Assembly: GCF_900114315.1 (NCBI RefSeq)
Contig: NZ_FOSQ01000002.1
Location: forward strand, 372,001-436,000
Source of the DNA: Falsiroseomonas stagni DSM 19981
GTDB taxonomy: Bacteria > Pseudomonadota > Alphaproteobacteria > Acetobacterales > Acetobacteraceae
Direction of reading: 5' to 3'
Length of the DNA stretch: 64,000 bases
Shown piece by piece: positions 1 to 8,275 of this stretch. A program made the position numbers and the translations under genes. Positions within the stretch are counted from its first letter, which is position 1; each line of letters opens with the position of its first letter. Under the pieces are notes generated by a model. That model was given only the letters and a program-made list of their open reading frames with translations, ran no database searches and was not told the origin of the DNA.

Positions 1-590
1 AGAGCCCCGTCTACATCGATTGCCGCAAGATCATCTCCTTCCCCCGCGCCCGCAACCGCATCTGCGACCTGGCCGTGGAGAAGATCGGCCGGCACATCGG
101 CTACGAGACCATCGAATCGGTGGTGGGCGGAGAGACCGCCGGCATCCCCTTCGGCGCCTGGATCGCCGACCGGATGATGGCCCCCATGGCCTATGTGCGT
201 AAGAAGCCCAAGGGCTTCGGCCGCAACGCCCAGATCGAGGGCGAGGTCCCCGTGGGCCAGAAGACCCTGCTGGTGGAGGATTTGACCACCGATGGCGCCA
301 GCAAGATCAAGTTCGCCCAGGCGCTGCGCGATGCGGGGGCGATCTGCGACCACACCTTCGTCGTCTTCTACTACGGCGTCTTCCCCGGCAGCTTCGAGAA
401 GATGAAGGAGATGGGGCTGAACCTGCACCACCTCTGCACCTGGTGGGATGTGCTGGAAGTGTGCCGGGAACGCCCCTATTTCAGCGAAGGCGCGCTGAAG
501 GAAGTGCGCAAGTTCCTGGAAGACCCCGTGGGCTGGTCCAAGGCCCATGGCGGCATCGGCAGCCTGGCGGAAGCCAAGCCGAAGGAGTGA
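1..590 (+). CDS. pyrE: Orotate phosphoribosyltransferase, 5' truncated by window edge
   Basis: Transfers the phosphoribosyl group of PRPP to orotate to form OMP, the fifth step of de novo pyrimidine synthesis, in the cytoplasm. The reading frame is open from the first complete codon at position 3, so the N-terminus lies outside the window. The visible part has the early-strand sequence [18 protein letters not shown] and the type I PRPP-binding loop [13 protein letters not shown] (about codons 88-100), with two acidic residues followed by small residues. The C-terminal 60 residues ([16 protein letters not shown] and onward) match the longer alphaproteobacterial PyrE form. The gene ends 25 bases before the small antitoxin gene and shows no functional link to it. 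Confidence 0.9.
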   Translation, partial: SPVYIDCRKIISFPRARNRICDLAVEKIGRHIGYETIESVVGGETAGIPFGAWIADRMMAPMAYVRKKPKGFGRNAQIEGEVPVGQKTLLVEDLTTDGASKIKFAQALRDAGAICDHTFVVFYYGVFPGSFEKMKEMGLNLHHLCTWWDVLEVCRERPYFSEGALKEVRKFLEDPVGWSKAHGGIGSLAEAKPKE

Positions 591-615
591 GTGTCCACTG
601 ACGGAGGAGGGGTCG

Positions 616-873
616 ATGACCTTCGTGAAACTGGAACTGCCCGATGCGGTCGCCAATGCGCTGCGCCGTATGGCGGCCGAACAGGACACAACCATCGAGG
701 CCATCGCCACCGCCGTCATCCAGGAAGCTGTCGGCGACGATCCAGCCCTCCGTGCCCTGGCAGAGGCCGGCGAAGCGGAAATCGCCGCCGGCCTGGGAGT
801 GCCGCATGAAGAAGTCATGGCGGGGCTGCGAGGCTGGGCCGCCGATCTCCGCGCACGCAACCCGTCTCCGTGA
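616..873 (+). CDS. Putative ParD-like antitoxin
   Basis: An 85-residue protein that probably neutralises the toxin encoded immediately after it. The N-terminal part (MTFVKLELPDAVANALRRMA) looks like a ribbon-helix-helix DNA-binding strand followed by helices. The C-terminal part (VPHEEVMAGLRGWAADLRAR) matches the helix that ParD-type antitoxins lay across their toxin. The ATG at 616 follows the strong ribosome-binding site GGAGGAGG at 603-610. The stop codon overlaps the toxin start by four bases (GTGA), the usual antitoxin-first arrangement, which implies translational coupling and autoregulation. The family call rests on motif style and context; a Phd-like origin is less likely. Confidence 0.7.
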   Translation: MTFVKLELPDAVANALRRMAAEQDTTIEAIATAVIQEAVGDDPALRALAEAGEAEIAAGLGVPHEEVMAGLRGWAADLRARNPSP

Positions 874-1154
874 GGCTGGTCTGGGCCCCCACGGCCATTC
901 GCCATCTGCGCGAGGCCGGGGGCTTCATCGCCCAGGACAACCCGGATGCCGCCGATGCGCTGATCGCCCGCATCGCGGAGACGGCTGATTCGCTGGCCCT
1001 CTTCCCCACCTCCGGCCGCGCCGCGGCAGATGGCAGGCGGATCCTTTCCGTGCCGCGCACGCCCTTCCGCCTGGTCTATCAGCTTGAGGGCGGAATCATC
1101 CTGATCCTCGCCGTCTGGCATGGAGCCCGAGCATGGCCCTTCGACCCGCGCTGA
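870..1154 (+). CDS. ParE/RelE-superfamily toxin
   Basis: A 94-residue protein of the ParE/RelE fold. These proteins poison DNA gyrase (ParE) or cleave mRNA on the ribosome (RelE). The hallmarks are the N-terminal helix RHLREAGGFIAQDNPDAADAL, a central LALFPTSGRA turn, the strand RILSVPRTPFRLVYQ and the terminal VWHGARAWP strand. The mix fits ParE better than RelE. The start is GTG at 870 inside the antitoxin stop. Its last 22 bases overlap the signal-peptide region of the following ABC binding-protein gene in another frame, so the toxin-antitoxin pair and the transporter may share a transcript. Confidence 0.8.
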   Translation: MRLVWAPTAIRHLREAGGFIAQDNPDAADALIARIAETADSLALFPTSGRAAADGRRILSVPRTPFRLVYQLEGGIILILAVWHGARAWPFDPR

Positions 1155-2815
1155 CCCTCCTCGCCGCGCTCGCCGCCAGCCCTGCCCTGGCGCAACCGAC
1201 CCTGGTTCAAACGGGGCGGGACAGCCTGACCATCGGCATCACCCAATACCCCGCCACCTTCCACCCCAACATCGAATCCATGGCGGCGAAGTCCTATATC
1301 GGCGGCTTCACCCGCCGGCCGCTGACTGCCCGCGACGCCGACTGGGCGCTCACCTGCCTCGGCTGCGAAACCGTCCCCACGCTGGAAAACGGCCTCGCCA
1401 TCCGCGAACAGACCCCCGATGGCCGCCCCGGCATCCGCGTCACCTGGCGGCTGCGGGAGGGTTGGCGCTGGGCCGATGGACAGCCCGTGACGGCGGAGGA
1501 CCTGCTCTTCGCCTGGCAGGCCGGGCGCGACTTCTCCACCGGCTTCGGCGGCGCGGAATTCTACCGCCAGGCCTATGAGGCCATCGTCACCGACGCCCGG
1601 TCCATCACGCTCCGCTTCGACCGCGTGACCTTCGACTTCGCCAGTGCCGGGGATTTCGTCCCCCTCCCCGCCCATCTCGAACGCCCCATCTGGCAGGCGG
1701 ACCCCCGCGCCTACCGCACCCGCACGCTGTATGAAACGCAGACCTCCAATCCCGGCCTCTGGAACGGCCCCTACCGCGTCACCGCCGTCACCCCCGGCAG
1801 CGGCGTGACGCTGGAACGCAACCCGCACTGGGCCGGCCAGGCCCCCGCCTTCCGCCGCATCGCCATCCGCACGGTGGAGAACACCGCGGCGCTGGAGGCC
1901 CAACTCCTCGCCGGCCAGATCGACATGGTGGCCGGCGAATTGGGCCTGCCGCTGGACCAGGTCTCGGCGCTGGAACGCCGGCTGCCCAACCGCTTCCGCT
2001 ACGCCTACAAGCCCGGCCTGATCTACGAACATCTCGACCTGCTGCTGGACCTGCCGCAACTCAGCGACGTCCGCACCCGCCAGGCCCTGATCATGGCGAC
2101 CGACCGCGCCCAGATCGTCGCCCGCCTGTTCGAGGGCCGGCAACCCGTGGCCCACACCACGGTGAACCCGCTGGACGGCATGCATGACGACAATGTCCGC
2201 CAATGGCCCTTCGACCTGGCCCGCGCCCGCGCCCTGCTGGACGAGGCCGGCTGGCGCGTCCCCACGCCCCCCGGCGACGGCATCCGCCGCAACGCCGCCG
2301 GCGAACGCCTGTCCTTCGATTTGATGACCACCGCCGGCAACCGGTCCCGCGAACAGGTCCAGCAGGTATTGCAGGGCATGTGGCGCCAGGCCGGCATCGA
2401 GGCACGCATCCGCAACGAGCCGCCCCGCGTCTTCTTCGGCGAAACCCTGCCCCGCCGCCGCTATGGCGGCGCCGCCATGTTCGCCTGGATCAGCAGCCCG
2501 GAGAACGTCCCCCGCACCAGCCTGCACTCGGAGGAAATCCCGACCGCCGAGCGCAACTGGTCCGGCCAGAACACCACCGGCTTCCGCAACACGGAAATGG
2601 ACTCGCTGCTGGAGGCCATCCCGGTGGAGTTGGACCGCGAACGCCGCCGCGTGCTCTGGCATCGCCTCCAGGCCATCTATGCCGAGCAGCTTCCGGCGAT
2701 CCCCCTCTGGTTCCGCAGCGACGCCCATGTCTGGCCGCTCTGGCTCGATGGCGTGCGCCCCACCGGCCACCTGAACGCCTCCTCCAACTGGGTCGAGGAA
2801 TGGCGGGTCCGGTGA
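1133..2815 (+). CDS. ABC transporter substrate-binding protein, peptide family (SBP family 5)
   Basis: Periplasmic receptor of a dipeptide/oligopeptide-type ABC importer, 560 residues. The N-terminal Sec signal MALRPALTLLAALAASPALAQ ends in a plausible AxA cleavage site. Family 5 features include TWRLREGWRWADGQPVTAEDLLFAW, the pseudo-repeat NPGLWNGPYRVTAVTPGSGVTLERNPHW, and the late DSLLEAIPVELDRERRRVLWHRLQAIYAEQLPAIPLW. The ATG at 1133 lies inside the toxin gene. Two permease genes follow after an intergenic hairpin and a VOC gene. No ATPase gene is nearby, so the ATPase must be shared or encoded elsewhere. The substrate cannot be read from sequence. Confidence 0.9.
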   Translation: MALRPALTLLAALAASPALAQPTLVQTGRDSLTIGITQYPATFHPNIESMAAKSYIGGFTRRPLTARDADWALTCLGCETVPTLENGLAIREQTPDGRPGIRVTWRLREGWRWADGQPVTAEDLLFAWQAGRDFSTGFGGAEFYRQAYEAIVTDARSITLRFDRVTFDFASAGDFVPLPAHLERPIWQADPRAYRTRTLYETQTSNPGLWNGPYRVTAVTPGSGVTLERNPHWAGQAPAFRRIAIRTVENTAALEAQLLAGQIDMVAGELGLPLDQVSALERRLPNRFRYAYKPGLIYEHLDLLLDLPQLSDVRTRQALIMATDRAQIVARLFEGRQPVAHTTVNPLDGMHDDNVRQWPFDLARARALLDEAGWRVPTPPGDGIRRNAAGERLSFDLMTTAGNRSREQVQQVLQGMWRQAGIEARIRNEPPRVFFGETLPRRRYGGAAMFAWISSPENVPRTSLHSEEIPTAERNWSGQNTTGFRNTEMDSLLEAIPVELDRERRRVLWHRLQAIYAEQLPAIPLWFRSDAHVWPLWLDGVRPTGHLNASSNWVEEWRVR

Positions 2816-2831
2816 CGGCCGCAGCAACACA

Positions 2832-2858
2832 CCCTCGCCCCCCGGAGGGGGGAGAGGG
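2832..2858. repeat. Intra-operon GC-rich hairpin
   Basis: Arms at 2832-2843 and 2847-2858 pair over 11 of 12 positions around a 3-base loop. The right arm contains GGGGGAGAGGG, also present in the hairpin at 15747-15772. It lies between the binding-protein stop and the downstream VOC-permease genes, where a stem often protects upstream mRNA or attenuates the transcript. No T tract follows. Confidence 0.5.
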
Positions 2859-2951
2859 TCGCGCAGGGTCGGGCCGTGCAGCGGCCCTAGCCGGAGCGGG
2901 TGAGGGGGGACCGCGAAGCGGTCAGGCGCGGCCAGGGGCCGGACGCTGACC

Positions 2952-3341
2952 ATGTTCGACCACCTCTCCCTCCCTGTCACCGACATCCCCCGGGCGCGCC
3001 GCTTCTACGATGCCGTGCTCGGCGCGCTTGCCATCCCCCGCGTCTGGGCGGAGGACCGCGCCCTCGGCTACGGGTCGCGCGACACGGGCGCAGCCTACCT
3101 CACGCTGCGCCTCGCCGCCGCCGTCTCCCCCCCGGCCGCCCACACCGCCTTCCGCGCGCCCAGCCGCGACGCCGTGGCCGCCTTCCACGAAGCGGGCCTC
3201 GCGCAGGGCGGACGCTGCGATGGTCCCCCCGGCCCGCGCCCGCATTACGGCCCGAGCTACTACGCCGCCTTCCTCCTCGACCCAGACGGCAACCGCATCG
3301 AGGCCGTCCACCGGGATGCCCACCGGGCCGGGCCCGGATGA
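2952..3341 (+). CDS. VOC (glyoxalase/bleomycin-resistance/dioxygenase) family protein
   Basis: A 129-residue single-domain protein of the vicinal oxygen chelate fold, probably a cytoplasmic metal-dependent lyase, isomerase or binding protein. It opens with FDHLSLPVTDIPRARRFYDAVL, carrying the first metal ligand His4. A second His lies in PPAAHTAF and the last ligand, a Glu, in DPDGNRIEAVHR. The H-H-E set is therefore complete. It sits between the binding-protein and permease genes of a peptide-type ABC system, and its stop overlaps the permease start (ATGA). The enzyme may modify the imported substrate, but the reaction is unknown. Confidence 0.85.
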   Translation: MFDHLSLPVTDIPRARRFYDAVLGALAIPRVWAEDRALGYGSRDTGAAYLTLRLAAAVSPPAAHTAFRAPSRDAVAAFHEAGLAQGGRCDGPPGPRPHYGPSYYAAFLLDPDGNRIEAVHRDAHRAGPG

Positions 3342-4276
3342 CCCGCCTCCTCGCCTCCCGCCTCCTCCAGGTCGCCATCACGCTGGCGATACTCTCCTTC
3401 GCCATGTTCCTGCTGATCGGCCTGATGCCCGGCGACCCGATCGACCTCGCCATTGCCGGCGATCCGCGCCTGACGGCGGAGGACGCCGCCCGCCTCCGCG
3501 CGCTGCACGGCCTCGACCAGCCCCTGCTGGCCCGCTACGTCGCCTGGGCCACCGCGCTGCTCCGGGGCGAATTCGGCTTCTCCCGCCTCTTCGCGCAGCC
3601 CGTCGCTTCCATCATCGGCCCCGCGTTGCTCTCCACCCTCGCGCTGCTTGGCGCCGCGCTGCTGGTCGCGGCGGCCATCGGGCTCGCGCTCGGCATGATC
3701 GCCGCCGCCAGGCCCCGCGCCGCGCCATTCGTCGATGCCATCGCCATCCTCGGGCAATCGGCGCCGACCTTCTGGCTCGGCATCCTCCTCATCATCCTCT
3801 TCGCCGTCACGCTGGGCTGGCTGCCCGCCGGCGGCACCAGCGAGACAGGCGGCCTCGACGCGGCTCGCTTCCTGCCGCTGCCCGTGGCCACGCTCGCCAT
3901 CGCCAACCTCGCCGCCTATGCGCGCCACAGCGCCGCCGCGCTGTCCCACACGCTGCGCGAACCCTGGGTCACCGCCGCCCGCGCCCGCGGCAATGGGGAG
4001 GCACGCCTGCTGCTGCGCCACGCCTTCCCCAACGCCGCCGTGCCCATCCTGCAAGTGGCCGCGCTGGATGCCGGGGCGCTGGTCGGCGGCGCGCTGATCA
4101 CGGAAACCCTCTTCGCCCGCCCCGGCATGGGCAAGCTCATCTATGACGCGGTGATGGGCAACGACACCAATCTGGCCCTCGTCGCCCTGCTGCTCGTGGC
4201 CCTCGTCACCATGCTGGCGACATTGGCCGCCGATGTCGCGCAGCGCGCCCTCGATCCCCGGCTCCGCGATTCATGA
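3338..4276 (+). CDS. ABC transporter permease, DppB type
   Basis: Inner-membrane subunit of the peptide-type ABC importer, 312 residues. The first TM segment (LLQVAITLAILSFAMFLLIGLMPGDP) with its MPGDP motif is diagnostic of the DppB/OppB family. The cytoplasmic coupling loop is LREPWVTAARARGNGEARLLLRHAFPNAAVPILQ, and the last TM segment ends in DPRL. The start at 3338 overlaps the VOC stop, and the 3' end overlaps the next permease (ATGA), so the genes are translationally coupled. Confidence 0.93.
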   Translation: MTRLLASRLLQVAITLAILSFAMFLLIGLMPGDPIDLAIAGDPRLTAEDAARLRALHGLDQPLLARYVAWATALLRGEFGFSRLFAQPVASIIGPALLSTLALLGAALLVAAAIGLALGMIAAARPRAAPFVDAIAILGQSAPTFWLGILLIILFAVTLGWLPAGGTSETGGLDAARFLPLPVATLAIANLAAYARHSAAALSHTLREPWVTAARARGNGEARLLLRHAFPNAAVPILQVAALDAGALVGGALITETLFARPGMGKLIYDAVMGNDTNLALVALLLVALVTMLATLAADVAQRALDPRLRDS

Positions 4277-5088
4277 GGCTCTGGCTCGGCCTCATCCTCA
4301 TCGGCGGCCTTGCCCTCGCTGGCCTCGCCGCGCCGCTGGCGCAGCACTGGCTGGGCGTCGATCCCTTCGCGCCCGACCTCTTCAACCGCCTCGGCCCGCC
4401 CAGCGCCAGCAATCCGCTCGGCACGGATGATCTCGGCCGCGACCTGCTGCTGCGCCTGCTGCATGGCGCGCGCGTGTCCCTCGCCGTCGGCCTCGCCACG
4501 GCGCTGACCGCCACGGTGATCGGCACCGCCATCGGCCTGCTCGCGGCGTGGCGGGGCGGGGTGGTGGATGCCGTGCTCATGCGGCTCGCCGATGGTCTGC
4601 TCGCGCTCCCCGCCCTCCCCGTCCTTGTCGTGCTCGCGGCCGTGGATACGGGAAAGATCGGCCTGCCGCGCGGGGAGGCCGCCTCCGACATCATCCGCAT
4701 CGTCGTGATCCTCAGCCTGTTCGGCTGGGTCGGCGTGGCCCGGCTGGCCCGCGCCGCGGCGCTGTCCATCCTCGCCCGCGACTATGTCCGCGCCGCCCGC
4801 GCGCTGGGCGCGTCGGAGGCGCGGATCCTGCTCCGCCATGTCGCCCCCAACATCGCGGGGCCGGTCGCGGTCGCCACCGCGCTCTCCGTCGCCGGCGCCA
4901 TCCTGGCGGAGAGCACGCTGAGCTTCCTTGGCCTCGGCATCGCGCCCCCGGCTGCCAGCTGGGGCAACATGCTGGCCAATGCGCAGGACCTCGTCTTCAG
5001 CGCGCCCATGGCAGCGCTCTGGCCGGGGCTGGCGATCCTGATGGCGGTCGCAGGGTGCACGCTGGTGGCGGATGGGCTGCGGAAGTAG
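4273..5088 (+). CDS. ABC transporter permease, DppC type
   Basis: Second inner-membrane subunit, 271 residues. The HWLGVDPFAPDLFNRLGPPSASNPLGTDDLGRDLLLRLLHGARVSL stretch is the classic DppC/OppC N-terminal region. The coupling loop DYVRAARALGASEARILLRHVAPNIAGPV and the STLSFLGLGIAPPAASWGNML motif follow. The protein lacks the usual N-terminal cytoplasmic extension. It ends the plus-strand operon. No ATPase gene lies downstream, because the next gene is on the other strand. Confidence 0.93.
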   Translation: MRLWLGLILIGGLALAGLAAPLAQHWLGVDPFAPDLFNRLGPPSASNPLGTDDLGRDLLLRLLHGARVSLAVGLATALTATVIGTAIGLLAAWRGGVVDAVLMRLADGLLALPALPVLVVLAAVDTGKIGLPRGEAASDIIRIVVILSLFGWVGVARLARAAALSILARDYVRAARALGASEARILLRHVAPNIAGPVAVATALSVAGAILAESTLSFLGLGIAPPAASWGNMLANAQDLVFSAPMAALWPGLAILMAVAGCTLVADGLRK

Positions 5089-5099
5089 GGGGGCCCCGA

Positions 5100-5168
5100 C
5101 TCCCTCCCCCGCGCTTGCGGGGGGTTGCGGCACTGCCGCGACGCCGAAGGCTGGTCGGGGTGGGGGTC
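5100..5168. repeat. Dispersed 69-base intergenic element, copy 1
   Basis: Begins CTCCCTCCCCCGCGCTTGCG and ends GGTCGGGGTGGGGGTC. It matches copy 2 (32261-32329) over its full length with about six mismatches and no gaps by eye. Internal self-complementary parts (CCCCCGC/GCGGGGG and GCGGCAcTGCCGC) predict two small hairpins. Both copies lie just after a plus-strand stop codon in a convergent gap. Confidence 0.7.
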
Positions 5169-5230
5169 GAGGGTAACACAACCCGGCTCGGCTACCGTTC
5201 TATTTCAATAGATTATTCGACGCTGCGCCG

Positions 5231-5255
5231 GTGGGGAAGGCTCCGCCTTCCCCAC
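5231..5255. terminator. Hairpin with GTGGGGAAGG stem, copy 1
   Basis: Perfect 10-base arms GTGGGGAAGG and CCTTCCCCAC around the loop CTCCG. The same arms with a different loop recur at 48048-48072, also between convergent genes. No T tract is present, so this is a probable but unproven bidirectional terminator. Confidence 0.5.
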
Positions 5256-5386
5256 ACCCCATCCGCCAGGGGCGTGACGCCCCTGGACCGTCTCCAGTCA
5301 AAAACCTCGCGGTCCAGGGGCCCGAGGCCCATGGCGTGGGGGGTATCGGGGGGAGCAGCGCTCCTCCCGGGCAACCCGGACCAACC

Positions 5387-6916
5387 CTACCCCCGCCGCT
5401 CATCCTCCACCCGGCTGCGCAGCGTCCGCTCCGGCAGGCCCAGCGTCACCAGGAAGGCCGCCGTCATCACCACCCCGCTCAGCGCGAAGCACCCCGTCAG
5501 CGCCGTGCGATAGGCCAGCGCCATCGCCCCCTGCTCCGCCGCCGTCACCGCCAGCGCCGCCTGCTGCGTCAACTGCGCCAGGCTCTTCCCCTGCCCCGCC
5601 GCCGTGATCGCCAGGCTGTGCGCCATGATGGTGCCCGATGTCGCGACGCCGAGCGCACCGCCCAGCGACCGCATGAAGGCCATCGTACCCGTCGCCGCCC
5701 CCACCTCCCGATGGTCCACCGCGTTCTGCACCGCGGTGGTCAAATTCGGCATGCCCATGCCCATCCCAAGACCCAGGGTCAGCAGGGACAGAAGAAAGAC
5801 CCAGGCCGGCGCCGCCAGCCAGGCAAACAGGCCGAGCGAGGCCAGCGCCGCCGCCTCCAGCCCCAGCCCCGCCAGCAGGAAGGGCTTGGTCCGCCCGACG
5901 CGGGACACGATCCGCCCGCCCAGGATCGAGGTCAGCAGCATGCCGCCGACCTGCGGCACCAGCATCGCCCCGGCCTCCGCCGGCTGCATGCCCAGCACGA
6001 GCTGGAAATACAGCGGCAGGAAGACGGTGGAGCCCATCATGGCGAAGACCATCATGCCGCCCACCGCGACGCCCCGCGCATAGACGGGGTTGCGGAACAG
6101 CGCGAGGCGGATCAGCGGCTCCGGCGCCACGCTCTCCCGCCACAGGAACAGCGCCACCAGCGCGACCGTCGTTCCGGCCATCGCGGCCGTCTGCCAGGAG
6201 CCCCAGGGGAATTCCGTGCCGCCCCAGGCCAGCAGCAGCAGCAGCGCCGCGGTCGCGCCGGCCAGCAGCACGGCGCCGATATGATCCACCGCCCGCTTCA
6301 CCCCCGGCGCGCGCCGCCGCAGGCCGATGGACAGCATCACCAGCGCCAGCACGCCGATGGGCACATTGACGTAGAAGACCCAGCGCCAGGACAGCGCCTG
6401 GGTGATGAAGCCGCCCACCAGCGGGCCAGCCACGCTCGCCAGGCCGAAGGTGCCGCTGAACAGCCCCTGGTAGCGCGGCCGCTGCCGGGGCGGCACCACA
6501 TCCGCCACCATCGCCTGCGCCAGCACCATCAGCCCGCCGGCGCCGAGCCCCTGAAGCGCGCGGAAGCCGATCAGCTGCCCCATGCTCTGCGCCGCGCCAC
6601 TCATGATCGACCCGCCGAGGAACAGCGCGATGGCGATGAAGAACAGCGCCCGCCGGCCATAGAGGTCCGACATCTTGCCGTAGAGCGGCGTCGTCGTGGT
6701 GGAGGTCAGCATGAAGGCCGTGACCACCCAGGACAGATGCGCCATCCCGCCGAGGTCGGCGGCCATGCGCGGCAGCGCGGTATTGACGATGTTCTGGTCC
6801 AGCGCCGCCAGCAGCATCGCCAGCAGCGCCCCCGCCAGCACGATCCGCAGTTGCGTCGGCGTGACGCCTGGCGCGGCCTCCTCGGCCGGGGGCGCCGGCC
6901 TGCTTGTCTCGTTCAC
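5387..6916 (-). CDS. MFS drug exporter, DHA2 family (14 TM, EmrB/QacA-like)
   Basis: Proton-coupled multidrug exporter of the inner membrane, about 509 residues with roughly 14 hydrophobic segments. Recognisable motifs are the LDQNIVNTALPRMAADLGG stretch of TM1 (motif D1), GKMSDLYGRRALFF (motif A between TM2 and TM3), and FRALQGLGAGGLMVLAQAMVADVVPPRQRPRYQG (motif B/C region). The start is ambiguous. GTG at 6916 or 6919 is preceded by AAGGA at a good distance. ATG at 6943 would add nine residues but has no clear ribosome-binding site. No membrane-fusion partner (EmrA) is adjacent, so the protein may act alone. Substrate unknown. Confidence 0.88.
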   Translation of the reverse strand: MNETSRPAPPAEEAAPGVTPTQLRIVLAGALLAMLLAALDQNIVNTALPRMAADLGGMAHLSWVVTAFMLTSTTTTPLYGKMSDLYGRRALFFIAIALFLGGSIMSGAAQSMGQLIGFRALQGLGAGGLMVLAQAMVADVVPPRQRPRYQGLFSGTFGLASVAGPLVGGFITQALSWRWVFYVNVPIGVLALVMLSIGLRRRAPGVKRAVDHIGAVLLAGATAALLLLLAWGGTEFPWGSWQTAAMAGTTVALVALFLWRESVAPEPLIRLALFRNPVYARGVAVGGMMVFAMMGSTVFLPLYFQLVLGMQPAEAGAMLVPQVGGMLLTSILGGRIVSRVGRTKPFLLAGLGLEAAALASLGLFAWLAAPAWVFLLSLLTLGLGMGMGMPNLTTAVQNAVDHREVGAATGTMAFMRSLGGALGVATSGTIMAHSLAITAAGQGKSLAQLTQQAALAVTAAEQGAMALAYRTALTGCFALSGVVMTAAFLVTLGLPERTLRSRVEDERRG

Positions 6917-7077
6917 CACGATTCCTTCGGAACGGCCCACCATGCCTATCGGATCATGGCGGCGGGTGAAAGCGCACCGGACCGACGCGTTCCGCGCGAT
7001 GGATGACGTGTGGGTTAAGCCTGGGATAGAAACTTCTTCGGAGAGGCCGGGACGACCCGGCCCCAGGAGGAAACCCG

Positions 7078-8073
7078 ATGCAACGACGCATGCTGCTGGC
7101 CGCTGGCCTGCCCCTGGGGGCTGCCCTGCTCGCCGCGCCCGCTTTGGCGCAACCCACGGCCCAAGGGACGGCATGGCCGGGCACCCGCCAGGTGCGCATC
7201 CTCATCACCTACCCGCCCGGCGGCACCACTGATTTCGTCGCCCGGATCTATGCGCAGACCCTGGCGGCGCAGACCGGCGGCAACTTCGTCGTGGACAACC
7301 GCAGCGGCGGCGGCGGCGTGGTCGGCTGGACCAATGTCGTGCGCAGCGCGAATGACGGCACGACCCTGCTGCTGACCGACAATTCGCTCGCCACCGCGCC
7401 GCCGCTCTACCCCAATCTCGGCTTCGATATCCGGCAGGATTTCACGCCGGTGTCGCTGCTGGTGGACTACCCGACGGTCTTCGTCGTACCCGGCAATTCC
7501 CCGGTGCGAACGCTGCGGGAATACGTGGACAGCGTGCGCGGCAAGCCGGCGGACGCCAACTTCTACGGATCGATGGGCGCCGGGTCCTCGCCGCATCTCT
7601 ACACGGAATACCTCCAGGACATCGCCGCGATCCGCATGACGCATGTGCCCTATCGCGGCATGGGCCCGGCCTTCGCGGACCTGCTGGCGGGGCGCATCGG
7701 CCTGCTGATCGCCGCCCCCGCGACGGTGATGGGCGCCATCGCGGATGGCCGCGCGCGGGCCATCGCCATCGGCACCACCGGCGGCCGCATCCCGGGCCTG
7801 CCGGATGTCGCGACCGCGAAGGAACAGGGCTTCGATTTCACCTATTCCTTCTGGTACGGCCTGCTCGGGCCGCGCGGCATGGACCCTGGCCTGGTCGCCG
7901 CCATCAAGGCCGAATGCGACAAGGTGCTGGCCAACCCGGAAATCCGCGCCCGCTTCATCCAGCAGGGCGCCACGCCCGTCGCCGGCGACGGCGCCAGCCT
8001 GCGCGCCGTGATGGACAGCGACCTGGAACGCTGGAGCGCGGTGGTGCGGGAAAAGGGCATCAAGCTGGAATAG
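7078..8073 (+). CDS. Bug/TctC-family tripartite tricarboxylate receptor (orphan)
   Basis: Periplasmic solute receptor of 331 residues. The signal sequence MQRRMLLAAGLPLGAALLAAPALAQ is followed by VRILITYPPGGTTDFVARIYAQTLA, the first ligand-binding loop of Bug proteins. The middle region THVPYRGMGPAFADLLAGRIGLLI is the second family signature. Bug proteins bind small carboxylates or amides and normally work with TctA/TctB membrane proteins. None is adjacent here, so the receptor is either orphan or uses a distant transporter. A plausible site AGGAGG lies just upstream of the ATG. Confidence 0.92.
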   Translation: MQRRMLLAAGLPLGAALLAAPALAQPTAQGTAWPGTRQVRILITYPPGGTTDFVARIYAQTLAAQTGGNFVVDNRSGGGGVVGWTNVVRSANDGTTLLLTDNSLATAPPLYPNLGFDIRQDFTPVSLLVDYPTVFVVPGNSPVRTLREYVDSVRGKPADANFYGSMGAGSSPHLYTEYLQDIAAIRMTHVPYRGMGPAFADLLAGRIGLLIAAPATVMGAIADGRARAIAIGTTGGRIPGLPDVATAKEQGFDFTYSFWYGLLGPRGMDPGLVAAIKAECDKVLANPEIRARFIQQGATPVAGDGASLRAVMDSDLERWSAVVREKGIKLE

Positions 8074-8134
8074 CTTGCACCGGGCCGGGTCAAGGAATAT
8101 ATTCCAGCCATCATCGCCCGAGCCATGCCCGCCT

Positions 8135-8172
8135 CCCCTCCCCCCTGCCCTTGCATCGGTGGGGGGGAGGGG
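8135..8172. terminator. Strong GC hairpin in a convergent gap
   Basis: Perfect 11-base arms CCCCTCCCCCC (8135-8145) and GGGGGGAGGGG (8162-8172) around a 16-base loop. It lies between the Bug gene and the converging phoX gene, 61 bases after the first stop codon. It could terminate both transcripts. No T tract follows on either strand. Confidence 0.5.
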
Positions 8173-8275
8173 CGTTGCACCGTCCGGGGCCATGCCGAAA
8201 ACGGTGCTCAATGCACCTAATCGGCATAATCGGCTAAATCCGTAGTATTCCTAAATTCATTACCTGACCGCCCGT

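Larger units (their letters stand above)
5089..5386. other. Convergent intergenic region rich in hairpins
   Basis: A 298-base gap between converging genes with no credible coding sequence. It holds a dispersed 69-base element (5100-5168), an AT-rich patch around 5195-5222, the GTGGGGAAGG hairpin (5231-5255), and a second stem CCAGGGGCG-TGA-CGCCCCTGG around 5268-5288. It probably terminates transcription from both sides. Confidence 0.6.

Noticed and set aside
5100-5168. Possible insertion-sequence end
   Set aside because: No transposase, terminal inverted repeats or target duplications are seen; both copies lie neatly after stop codons, which fits a hairpin or terminator element better.
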